A DNA stretch of 64,000 bases from the NCBI GenBank assembly GCA_025201345.1, contig JAIXMG010000001.1:1922001-1986000 (forward strand), given 5' to 3'. This document shows positions 45,201 through 55,329 of this stretch, piece by piece. Made by a program: the position numbers and the translations under genes. Numbering within the stretch: the first letter of the stretch is position 1; the number at the start of each line of letters is the position of its first letter. Under the pieces are notes generated by a model. It did no database searches. It saw nothing but the letters and a program-made list of their open reading frames with translations, and was not told the DNA's origin. Source of the DNA: Thamnidium elegans. Its lineage: Eukaryota > Mucoromycota > Mucoromycetes > Mucorales > Mucoraceae.

Positions 45201-48200
45201 AGCCTCCGCCGCTGCTACTGCCGCTGCAGTTGCTGCTGGTATTGCAGAGTCTCGCTCTAAGGCATTAGAAGCCGCCGTTGATACTTCCACTCAATCTGAA
45301 GAATTTGAAGAAGACCCATCTATTGCCGAAGCCATTGCTGCTGCTACTGCCACTGCTACTGCCGCTGCAGTTGCTGCTGGTATTGCAGAGTACCGTTCCA
45401 AGGCTTTAGAGTCTGCTGTAGAAACATATACTCAATGTGATGAAATTTTTGAAGACCCATCTGTTGCTATTGCTGCCGCGGAAGCCTCCTCCGTCGCTAC
45501 AGCTGCCGCCGTTGCCGCTGGCATTGCTGAGTACCGTTCCAAAGTATTAGAATCTGCAGTCAACGCATCAACACAATCTGAAGAACCTGTTGAGGATCCA
45601 TCTATTGCACTTGATGCTGCTGCTGCCGCTGCTGCCGCTACTGCCGCCGCCGTTGCCGTTGGTATTGCTGAATCGCGCTCTAAATCATTAGAATTGGCTA
45701 TTGATACATCAACCCAATCGGAAGTCGAGGATGCTTCTATTTTTGAGGCCAAGGTTTCCGCAGCTGCAGCTGCGTTACGTGCTGCTTCATTAGAGGAAGC
45801 TATTAATACATCTACGCAATGTGATCCTGAAGATCCTTCAATTGCTGCTAGCGCCATTGCATCTGCCATCGCTGCCTCTCGCACTGCTTCTTTAGAAGCT
45901 GCTGTTGATACATGTACTCAGTCTGATGAAATTAAAGAAGATCCTTCTGTTGCTATTGCCGCTGCTGAGGCTGCTGCCGTTGCCACCGCCAGTGCTATTG
46001 CTGCATCTCGATTAGCTTCTATAGAGGCTGCTATCGATACATTCACCCAGTTCGAGGGTCCCTCCGTTATCGACCAAGAAACACAAATTGAATATGTTGA
46101 AAGTGTAGATTCGGGTGTACAAAGCATTTCTGTTGATGCAGTAGATGCATTTATTCAATCAGAAGGTGTCGAAACAAAGGATTCCGATGCTCAATACGAA
46201 TGTACAACCCTTGGTAAGTATTTTATTAATAGATTTTTTTTTAAAAAAAAGAATATGTTATATTAATTAATTTTATTATTATTAGTGGATCAGGAGACAC
46301 AGTATGATATTTCAGGTGTTGATAATAGTACACAATCCAATGTAGCTGAAACTTCCGAATGTGGCATACAGAGTGATGAGCCTTCAACTTTAGATGCATA
46401 TGCTCAGCATCAAATTGAATCAAATGATATTGGTGTCCAATGTGAAGAAATCACACAAGGTTCTACTATTATTCCTATTCCTTTGCCACCTGTTTCATCT
46501 CGTACATTCTCTGAAAGTGAAGATGAATTCTTTGATGCCAATTCAAAGCCATCCAGCAGACGTACTATTGACAGTACTATGTTCAATAATGCCAAACCTG
46601 CATCTCGTTCCAAGGAAATCAAATTAATGCCTGGTTCTTTTGAATCTGAATTAAATGCTTCTGAACGAGAAGGTGTTTCTAATAATAGAGAAATGATGGC
46701 CATTGGTGCCGCTACTGCTGCTACTCTTGCAAATAATGCACTCACTAAAGATAACAAAGATGCATCTCTTGTTGATCACGATTTTGATACTTTGAATGGA
46801 CCCATTTCTTCCGAGACCAATCATGATGATGAATTTACTGACAAGTCTACCACTTTAGCTGCGCTAGATAACTATGATCATATTGCTTCTGATGATAAAG
46901 ACAATGTTCAGGGATTTAATAATGCTGCTCCTAGTAAAGATGATGTTCAAGAACTTGGTAATGTTTCTCCTAAAGAAAAAATGTTTAGCAAGTCAGAAAC
47001 CGATTCCCTTATTGCTACCGCTGTTGCTTTGGCACTTGCAAATGCCTTCAAGAACAAGAAGGACAATGTTAACAGTGATTTACTGGAAGATAGAAAACGT
47101 CACACTTGTGATATGAGTCTCAACAATAATAACGCGGATTCTGAATCTGGCATGAGAGATATTGATGACCAACACAATAATGACGGGGATTACGGTAATG
47201 TATTAGTTCATTGCCCTAGGGAAGAAGATATTATTACCTCTTTACCCTACGATGAAAATGCTCAACGCCGTCGTGACCGTTCCGGGTTACCCATTATTGA
47301 TACAAGTCGACTTGATACAAGCTCACTCGATACTCGTCCACTTGAGTCATTTAAGAACTTGGAACCTTTGCAGAAGGAAATCAAACAAGAACGACCTGAA
47401 TTGACTGTTGGACCTTCATTGGTATTTGCTCAAGAACCTGAGGAACCCGAGGAGTGTGAAATTACTGCCGCGGATGTTCCCCAACGTCCTTCTAATCCTC
47501 CTCCCAGAGAATTATTAAACAAGGCCAGTCTTTCTTCAACTTTCACTGAAGCCAGATCCATGTCACCTATTTCTGTTCGTAGTAAAGGGAAACAACCTAT
47601 GGAATATTCTGATTTAGAGAGTCTTTCTCCTCGTAGTCATGATGATCTTCAACGTTCTGCTGTACTTCAACAACAACAACAAAGCAACCTTGGATCAAAG
47701 AGAGGTTCCATTAGTGTTTCTAGTGTTTCTACTAATAATACAAATGAGCAACTTCGTTCCATCAACTCTTCTCAGTATGATGCTGTCACTCGTAGCACTG
47801 GAACCACTGATCCTACTGTAATCAATTTGATCACGCAAACCATGATTGGTGATTGGCTTTACAAGTATACAAGAAAAGCTGTTGGTGGTGGTTTATCTGA
47901 AAGAAGACATCAAAGATATTTCTGGATTCATCCTTACACTCGTACATTATACTGGTCTACAGCTGCTCCTGGTGTTAATGGTAATGAAACCAAAGCAAAG
48001 AGTGGTAAGTTGATAAAGTTTAATTTTATTGTAAAAAAATGACACCTAATATTTTATTTTATTTTAGCATTGATCGAAAATATTACATCTGTACCTGATT
48101 ATTCCAATGCCACTGACGGTACACCCAATCAAAGTCTTTTAATACAAACAAGTCATCGTCAAATCAAATTGACTGCACCTACTATGGAAAAGCATGAACT

Positions 48201-48625
48201 TTGGCTAGAGGTAAGGATATTATAGTGTACTATATGTGTACGAACAAACAGACTTATTATTTTCTTACCTATAGGCTATTACGCATTTACTTGCTAGAGA
48301 CGGATCAGGTAAGGGATTGGCATTATTAAATGATACCAAGAAATCCGAAAACCCCAACAATCGATCTGTATCCAGCGGAAGTGGATCTTTATTGAATAGA
48401 CCGAGTTTCCGTCGCCTTCACGATATATTCCAACATCCATCCTCAGCACCATCCATGGTTACCTCTGATGACCATACCGATTTAGATTACGATGATGACG
48501 AAGCGCTAGAAGATGTACGTATGTGTTGTAACGGTAAACATCACGTATCCAAATTAGAAAAAGATCATAATCATCGACATCAATACCGCAAACGCAAAAG
48601 CCGCGCCACTATCACCACAACATAA
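42219..48625 (+). CDS. Num1/ApsA/Mcp5-like cortical anchor with coiled coil, Ala-rich repeats and PH domain
   Basis: A roughly 2010-residue protein from six exons: 42219-42599, 42697-43051, 43130-46213, 46286-48004, 48068-48210 and 48275-48625. The family tethers dynein and mitochondria to the cell cortex for nuclear migration. The N-terminal coiled-coil starts at FATEIGQGLLLEVRKMQAL, the Num1/ApsA signature, and runs to about residue 420. A central Ala-rich repeat zone (44520-46070) has about fourteen units ending in STQ(S/C/F)-type motifs, alternating Ala blocks with acidic 'EDPSIAL'. An acidic linker leads to the C-terminal fungal PH domain: TMIGDWLYKYTRKAVGGGLS, QRYFWIHPYTRTLYWS, LIENITSVPDYSN, with KHELWLEAITHLL closing it. 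The intron at 43052-43129 is 78 nt and stop-free. Complete. Confidence 0.9.
44520..46070 (+). repeat. Tandem coding repeats, Ala-rich, in the Num1-like gene
   Basis: About fourteen degenerate units of roughly 30-50 residues. Each has an Ala-rich helix-forming block (for example AAAEASAAATAAAVAAGI), then (E/A)(S/Y)R(S/A)KALE(A/S)AV, then (T/C)(S/C)TQ(S/C/F). The DNA is richer in GCT/GCC codons than its surroundings. Confidence 0.85.
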
Positions 48626-48901
48626 CAAAACCAAAAAAAAACATGCAAATTTTCACCAAAGAAATTCCTTCCTTTTCTACAATTTCTTTCACTACTAGAT
48701 TAAATAATCCTTCCATAATAATACACAAACCCATTTTTTTTTGTTATTGTAATAGTTTTTTACCCATTCCATTCCTTTTATGTAATTACTTTTTTTCCAA
48801 TAAATAATAATAACCCTCTCACACATCTCGACTGCGTCTAAAATAATTGATAAAAGAAAACAGATTGATTTTTATTTTTTTATACTGATATTATGATTTT
48901 T

Positions 48902-49574
48902 TTAAGAGGATTCGGTGTACTTTGAGGTATCGACACCATGGTTGTTATGGTTGGCAAAGTTGAACCATGGGAAAGCAGCTATAAAAAGAAAATTAATAAA
49001 GTATTAACCGTGTTAAACGGAGAAAATAATTGGGACTTACAGAATTTCAATTGTGCGAATCTAGTGTTTCTAGCAGAAGCATTTTGAACATGCTCGGGCA
49101 TATAGCTTTCACCGTACAAAGCCTTTCCTTCCTTTGCAAGTTGGCTCAATTCAGCATGATCTTTAGCAACCTCAGCAGCATTTTCAGTCCAACCCCAGAA
49201 ACGGACTACATCAAACTATTTTTTAACTCTTTGTATTATTTCATATTTATGAATTCTACACTTACGAGAACTGTTTTGGTAAGCATACAAGAAACCACCG
49301 AAAGCACCAAAAACGGTAGCTAAACGGAGGGGAAGACGCATGTTACGGAGGGGACCAACGGGATCCATTTTCTCTATGTTCAATTGTCTATTAGAATCCT
49401 CGCATAATTTTTGACAGATTTCTTCTTACCCATTCCCAATAACAAAGCAGGAGCAGCGGCAGTACCGGCAGCCCAAGCAGCATAATCTGAAGGTCTCATG
49501 TAACGGACAACACGGTTGAAGTGAGGATCGGTGTCAATGACAGGATAAGGGGCGTTGAAATCTTTAACAGGCAT
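48902..49574 (-). CDS. NADH:ubiquinone oxidoreductase 21 kDa subunit (complex I accessory)
   Basis: Accessory subunit of mitochondrial complex I, fungal 21 kDa type. Start at 49574 gives MPVKDFNAPYPVIDTDPHFN followed by VVRYMRPSDYAAWAAGTAAA, the N-terminal domain signature of this subunit. Intron donor GTAAGAAG, then EKMDPVGPLRNMRLPLRLA and a hydrophobic helix FGAFGGFLYAYQNSS. A third exon carries LRFWGWTENAAEVAKDHAEL and the last FPWFNFANHNNHGVDTSKY, with TAA at 48902. All introns are short and phase-consistent. Convergent with the Num1-like gene 277 bp away. Confidence 0.88.
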
Positions 49575-51020
49575 TATTTTGATGTGAATTTATAAAAAAA
49601 AAAAGACTATTCCATGTTGAATTAAATATATCAATAAATATCCATTAAAATAAAGTGAGTTGTTGTATTGTTTTAAAAAAGTTGAATATTCGTGTTGATA
49701 AGTTGTAATAATAATAATAAGAAAAATTCGATATTATGTTGTAAAGAGTTGAATCAAAAATATAAAAAAAAGAAGGATTTAAAGAGATCAGTTTTTAATT
49801 TCATACATAGTATAAGATTCTAATTAAACGGGATTCAAGTACTTACGAGTAGGGTGTTTTGTTGTATTTTAATGAAATTCACTACAATATACAAAAAAAA
49901 AAGAGGGACCAATTTTGAAATGTTTTTTTTAGGCCAGGCTCAAACTCCCGCTACGAAAAAAACAGACGAGATATAAAAGTGACGTCGACAAGAATTGCTT
50001 TTACAACTCAGCTATTAAGAAAATGGACCTGTCAATTTAAGCGTTAGCATTTCTTTATGTTTAGATTTTATACTTTCTTTCGCTTCCTCACATTCAGCTA
50101 TACAGAAATAGTTTTTCTATTCAATCGGAACTATATTTAAGCAAAAAGATATTCTAATTAAGAGCATCCACTGCGGTTAGTGAAAATTTAGCTTTTGCGA
50201 AATTTCCAGTAGCAGTTCTATCTAAAGGCGGAAGAAATCCACTTATGAATCGAACACCGGACGGTATATTTATATACACAGTAATAAAGATACTGCACTG
50301 GTACTAAACGCGCCGCACTGATCGAGTTAGTTATAAAAATTTAATAGCAATAAAACAATTCCTAAGGGACAAAAGGAGAAGTAGGAAGAGCAATTGTACC
50401 AAAGAAAAAAGATCAGTTGAAAATCACTGTTAAAAAGCTCATTGAGATACCGCAGTTTAAAACATCGCTCACATAAGAAATCACTTCTAATTTTAGCAGT
50501 TATAATAAAAAATGGTTCTTAATTTATGAAGAAACAGAGAAAACTTTTTGGATCCAAGTTATATAATACAAAATAGTTGTTTTAAATATATCTTTGATAA
50601 AAAAAATTAAAAACGTACATACTTTTTTGTTTTTCATTTTTGGGGTCAGCCCCCTTTTGTTTTTTGGCCAAAAATCACGGATGTTTTGCAATTTCTCTCG
50701 ATCCACTTTGCCTTTTGTTATAGGCAAATTATTGACAGTAAAGTACTTGTTTATACGCTTCTAATCCATTTTAATTTATTTTTCTAATGCAAAAATTGAA
50801 AGAGTGATCACTGTTTAAAAATAGGCTTGTTTTATGCTCTCATATTAATTCGATACGTTTACATGTCAATTTCATAAAGTCATATTTATTTCAGACTAAA
50901 TGTACCTGTGGTAGACAGGTCAAAAAACTAGTATCAGTTCAAATATAAGATTCACCGCCTATGGAAAAAGAATGTCAATGATCTCTATTCATACCTAGGC
51001 TTAACGACATAAGGTGTTCT
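49575..51020. other. Intergenic; possible gene fragment of an AMP-binding enzyme
   Basis: About 1.45 kb. On the minus strand 50620-50760 reads YFTVNNLPITKGKVDREKLQ, resembling the A10 motif (LPxTxxGKxDR) at the C-terminus of adenylate-forming enzymes. No other part of such a gene is nearby. Otherwise A+T-rich and empty. Confidence 0.3.
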
Positions 51021-52200
51021 TTTTACAGTCAAAAACAACTAAATGTAATTATAAAATAAAAATTAAAGAGATCTAGTAGTGTTATAAGTAAACTAATAAA
51101 ATTGTAATAAGGATAAAGTATAAGAATCGTTGAAAAGCCAATGAAAATAAATGCAACGAAAATGTATAACAGGATGAAAAATAATAAAATTACATAATAA
51201 ACGAAGTGATCAGGTAAAATGTGAAAATTGGATCTTAAAGAAGTACTGTTACAAATGGAGTATTGGTTACTTGTAATATAGATAATAAGTAAGGTATAAA
51301 ATAAAAGATATTGTTTTATAAGTTCAATAAATTGAAAGTGAGCACCAGGTTTATAGTTGTCCAACTAAGAGAATGTATTATATAAAGATATAATACGTAG
51401 AGAAATAAAATAAAAAGATAATATGTTTTACAGAGAATTATATAATAAAAGAATATAATTCAAGGGATCTTTATAAGTAAGAAACTGAAAATATAGAGTA
51501 TAAAATATAGGTAAAAAATAAGATGATCTTTATTTAATAAGTAAATTTATGTGGTATTTATATTCAAAGGTGTCGGTCAGGACATCCTTTGAATCTTGTA
51601 AAATATCTTTGATATTAGGAATAAATATGTTACTTTTGACTCTAAGATGGTTGTAATGGATAAACTTTCCAAGTTAAATGAGATATTTTTGTTCTAGTTG
51701 ACTAATAATATAAATAAATTGATGTTTTTACAATCAGAAAGAACTAAAAGGTATTGTAAAATAAAAACAAGTAGATGGAGTAACATATCTGATGTTAAAT
51801 GAAGGATAAACTTTGAATAATAGTGTAGAAGTATGATATAAAAAGGATAATAAAGGTTAAATGACTAGAAAGTGTAACAGAAACTAAGATTAAGAATAAA
51901 AAGTAAGTAATAATCTGAAAGAATAATTACACTAAAAGAAAAAGGGGTAATTTTGGTTCTGGAATTAAAAGTAATGAAAATGTGTAACAGAAGAAAATAA
52001 AAGAGACTTATTGAAAAGTGATGTGATAATAAACGGAGTAAAAATAATACTTGTTCAGGTAAAGGTTTAAAATAGGGCTTTAAACTGGTACGATATTCTT
52101 CGATTCGTAACAGTACAATATTCTTGGACGTAAACAACACACAGAAATGGTCATGCAAATATATATATATAGTTAATATCAAAAAGAGAGGAAGTACATC
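51021..52200. repeat. C-depleted diverged direct duplication
   Basis: Two segments look related: from about 51023 (tttttacagtcaaaaacaac) and from about 51726 (tttttacaatcagaaagaac), then again atgtataacagg at about 51163 and atgtgtaacaga at about 51980. The plus strand has very little C; A and G dominate. The minus frames at 51029-51364 and 51865-52248 are open mainly because the minus strand has few Gs. No gene is claimed. Confidence 0.45.
51567..51597. other. Short hairpin
   Basis: TCAAAGGTGTC (left arm) and GACATCCTTTGA (right arm) pair with a bulge around a loop of GGTCAG. No following T run, so it is not a simple terminator. Confidence 0.35.
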
Positions 52201-52324
52201 TAGTACTGATGTCAGGCCTAGATTCGTGCACATTAAGTCCACGGACAACTAGTGCAGTTGCTAGGGTCTAGATATCCTACATGTCGTTGTCTATCCTTCC
52301 TCACTATTTGAAATCATTTTCACC

Positions 52325-52334
52325 TCTTATATAG
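52325..52334 (+). promoter_or_regulatory. Candidate TATA box
   Basis: ctcttatataggc in a less A+T-rich patch, about 300 bp upstream of the zinc-knuckle ORF. Speculative. Confidence 0.25.
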
Positions 52335-52627
52335 GCGACCAAAAACGATGACAACTCAAATTGTGGTTCAAATTTTCGTTTTTTTTTTTTTTTTGATACT
52401 TCAATGCAAGTACTTTATTAGAACAGATCGTACGAACCCGATCTTTTCGATCTTTTGTGTGTAAAAATATAACGCGTTTCTTTTTCTTTATAAAGACCTT
52501 TTAAGTATAAAGCTATTGACGTAATAATTTCAATTTAATTAGTCTTTTTTTTCTTCTTTTTTTAGGTATAAAATTTTACTATGGCAGCTTATAAAAAAAT
52601 CTGTTTCAGGAGTGTTTACTGATTAAA

Positions 52628-52897
52628 ATGAAAAAGAAAAGAAAGGCACTGGCAATACCGAGTGTGGATTGGTCTCCTATGGACGTTGATATGAACGCAC
52701 AATCTAAAAAAGGTCGTCGAGACTCTAGTAGGGGCCGTAAGGTTACTTGTAATGTATGTGATAAAGCTGGACATATCATGAAAGACTGTTCGATTCTGCA
52801 AGAAGCGAAGAAAAAGGCTCTCAGTCGTCAAGATGAGAAGGTAAATCCCATTTTTCTCTTACGATATTTATCTGTCAGATTCTTAAGTTCAGCATAA
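52628..52897 (+). CDS. Short ORF with a CCHC zinc knuckle (gag-like fragment?)
   Basis: Encodes MKKKRKALAIPSVDWSPMDV, a basic stretch KKGRRDSSRGRK, then CNVCDKAGHIMKDC, a CCHC zinc knuckle as in retroelement Gag and some RNA-binding proteins. A GTAAAT donor (about 52841) and a TTCAG acceptor could splice to a near stop, giving about 74 residues. It lies next to a broken DDE transposase in a repeat-rich area, so it may be a remnant. No pol-type frame follows. Function unknown. Confidence 0.35.
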   Translation: MKKKRKALAIPSVDWSPMDVDMNAQSKKGRRDSSRGRKVTCNVCDKAGHIMKDCSILQEAKKKALSRQDEKVNPIFLLRYLSVRFLSSA

Positions 52898-53179
52898 TTG
52901 AACTTTTTCATATAAAGAGTTCACCATTAAAGGGACAAATAGTACGCTGTCAAAATCAAACAAATAAAAGTCTATTTGGACTACGACTACTACTACTACT
53001 ACGACCAAAGGGATATTCGTCGATGTTTGTCGTTTAAAAAATAAAAAAGAGACATGTGTATATTAGAACGATGTTTTATTTTAGCATTTAATGATTTGGC
53101 GTTTAGAGTGACTATAAAAGCTATGAAGGTCACTGATGAGTACATCATTACAGACATCGCCAATCCTATTAGATAACTT

Positions 53180-53995
53180 TTATTCACTCATAAGCCGATC
53201 ACGCTTCATTTTCCCTTTAACCATTGCCCAAAATTGTTCAATGGGGTCCAATTCAGGTGAATACGGAGATAGATACATGATTTTGTAGCCTGTACTTTCA
53301 ATTTTCCGTAACATCGGCTTGGATTTATGAGTAAAAGCATTATCCATAACGGTGTAACTTCCCTTAAAAGTTTCATCAAGATTCATAAAACTAAGAAGTT
53401 CGTTCATAAACTTGATAAAATGAGCAGTAGGCGTGCCTTTTGGTGTTGGCTTATTATCGGCAGGATCGTCGTCAACTTCTGGATCCTCTGTGCTAATCTC
53501 GGTTGCAGTTCTTTTTTTTTTTTCTGAATATAACAGGGTCATTACCAAGTAGCTCGTTATGCTCGGTTGTAAATGAGCTTTTCGGACCACTGTTTTGTCC
53601 AGACTTTTTATACACAATCTCTTCTGTCCCTTCGGTAATACTTCCACCATCTTAACGCAGTGCGGTAATTAATATTTAAGTCTCTTGCAACTTTGGCCAC
53701 CAGTTCCACGCTCTTGAGGATTTTCGAGCATACGGTCTATAAACGTTTCTCTGGTGAAGTCGCTGTAACTATTGTATGACTCCATTGATGGCTTTAACTT
53801 ACTAGGTTTTGACTGCGTTTTAACTGAGAACCCTTCAACAATTTTTTTTGGGGGGCGCTTAACGCTCAAGTAATTTTGTCGACTAGTTATTGTTTCAAGA
53901 ACTAGGTTGGGATCACCGATATATGTTAAAATATCCTCCATCGGATCGTAAACTTTTTCTTTTTCATTAAAAATGTTTTCCTGTCCATCTTCATA
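53180..53995 (-). pseudogene. Broken IS630/Tc1-mariner (DDE) transposase with internal deletion
   Basis: The N-terminal frame (from about 53995) contains MEDILTYIGDPNLVLETITS and SDFTRETFIDRMLENPQERG; the frame then shifts to VAKVARDLNINYRTALRWWK, a helix-turn-helix. A third frame has GPKSSFTTEHNELLGNDP and jumps, with the first catalytic Asp region missing, to the DDE C-terminal part: GSYTVMDNAFTHKSKPMLR (second Asp) and YLSPYSPELDPIEQFWAMVK (third acidic residue). At least two frameshifts plus an internal deletion. A different subfamily from the copy at 30374. Confidence 0.78.
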
Positions 53996-54445
53996 AAAAA
54001 AAAGTATTCATTATTATGTTATATTTTATTAGAAAGAGAGAGGGACAAAAGCAGGTATAGAAGATATGCGACAATTAGTGATATATTGTTATAAAATTCA
54101 TTAAAAGTCTAAAATAAGGTGGTTTTTAATAATTTGAAAAAGGATAGCTATTTTATATGAAAGTGAGATTTGAATTCAATGAAAGTTGAATTAATTGTGT
54201 TAAAGATAACCGCTTATAGATTATTGTGATTATTGGTGCATAAATAATCTGTGCCTGACGTTTGTATAAAAGGGAAAATAGTGATTTTCCTGCTGTACCA
54301 CAAATAAATAAGTACTTTAATTATTGCACAGGTAAATAATTAAGTTTGTCAAATAAAATCCAAAATAGACCTTGAATAGTAATCAAAAGGTTAGATATAT
54401 AACTGGTATATATCAACCAGCTTCACTGTAACTAGGCAACACTAC
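53996..54445. other. Intergenic, no gene
   Basis: About 450 A+T-rich bases; nothing recognised. Confidence 0.4.
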
Positions 54446-54534
54446 AAAAAAAGATCACACAAAAAAAGGCCACACAAAAAAAGGCCACACAAAAAAAGGC
54501 CACACAAAAAAAGGTCACACAAAAAATGCCACAC
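54446..54534. repeat. 15-bp minisatellite, about 5.5 copies
   Basis: Units GGCCACACAAAAAAA in direct array (start at about 54453, 54468, 54483, 54498, 54513) with slight variation at the edges (GATCACAC, GGTCACAC). Confidence 0.9.
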
Positions 54535-54599
54535 GTCACACAAGCTATGGCAACAAATCACGGGTATAAATTGACCCGTTTTTTTTTTTTCCTTTTTTG

Positions 54600-54630
<31 letters not shown>

Positions 54631-54732
54631 CTTTTTTTTTTCTTCACAACTACAAAAGGTAACTGGCCAGATATTTACTAACTATTATTACAGTTTTTGG
54701 GACTCTGATCAAGTCTTTTTTTCTGTAATAGT

Positions 54733-54980
54733 AGTGCTTATGGTACCATTTGCGCCTTGTAATCTTTTTTTTTGTGTGTTTGCAGTTTGACTCATCCGTG
54801 GTGGTTTTTTTTTCCGGAGAGGCAGGTTGTGGGTTTACATCCCCATTCCGCTTTCTCTTACCGCGGGGTGGGGATGTAAATTCACAAGTTGTCTCTTTTG
54901 GAAAAAAGCCCTGCAGATGGGTCAAATCTGTAAACCCCAAAAAAAAAAAATTGCATGGCGCAAATGGTACCATAAGCACT
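54733..54980. repeat. Long fold-back inverted repeat (about 120-bp arms)
   Basis: Outer 24 nt are perfectly inverted (54733-54756 and 54957-54980, containing GTGCTTATGGTACC). Inward the arms stay similar at roughly 75-80%: TTTGCAGTTTGACTCATC against TTTACAGATTTGACCCATC, and GTTTACATCCCC at 54833-54844 against its inverted copy at about 54868-54880. Loop around 54856. Weaker similarity extends outward about 50 bp on both sides. No protein is encoded. Fits a fold-back/MITE transposon or a hairpin-RNA locus. Confidence 0.85.
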
Positions 54981-55135
54981 GGCTGGTAGAAAGTTGGAGT
55001 GATACGAGGAGAGAAGGAAAGTATCATAAAAACATTCTGCTGCAAATAAAAAAGAGTTGATTTCTAACTTTTTCTTATTTAGCAACCCAACCCAAAGGGC
55101 CAAAAAAAAAAAAAACGAAAAAAAAAAGCTATAAA

Positions 55136-55260
55136 TAAAAATGAATGTCTTTAAAAATGAGTGTCTTAAAAATGAGTGTCCTAAAAATGACTGTTCTAAA
55201 AATGAGTGTCTTAAAAAAGAGAATGAGAAAGCGTTTTAAAAAAGAGTGTCTTAAAAAAAG
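55136..55260. repeat. 15-bp minisatellite AAAAATGAGTGTCTT-like
   Basis: About seven degenerate units of AAAAATGAGTGTCTT, drifting into aaaaaaGAGTGTCTT toward the right. Confidence 0.85.
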
Positions 55261-55329
55261 ATAATGCAATATAAAAAAAAAAGATAAGGCATTATAAAAA
55301 AGAGAAGACTTCTTAAAAAGAGAAAGATA

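Noticed and set aside
45432..46127. Long minus-strand Ala/Ser-rich frames
   Set aside because: Antisense shadows of the GCT/GCC-rich repeats of the Num1-like gene.
49921..49960. Possible tRNA T-arm (gctcaaactcccgc)
   Set aside because: No acceptor, D or anticodon stem could be built around it.
51029..52248. Two hydrophobic minus-strand frames (111 and 127 codons) as membrane proteins
   Set aside because: The minus strand is almost G-free here, which removes TGA and TAG stops and gives Phe/Ile/Leu/Tyr-rich frames by composition alone; no intron or domain evidence.
54750..55103. Overlapping frames on both strands across the fold-back
   Set aside because: The palindrome creates mirrored frames; none has a domain or coding signature.
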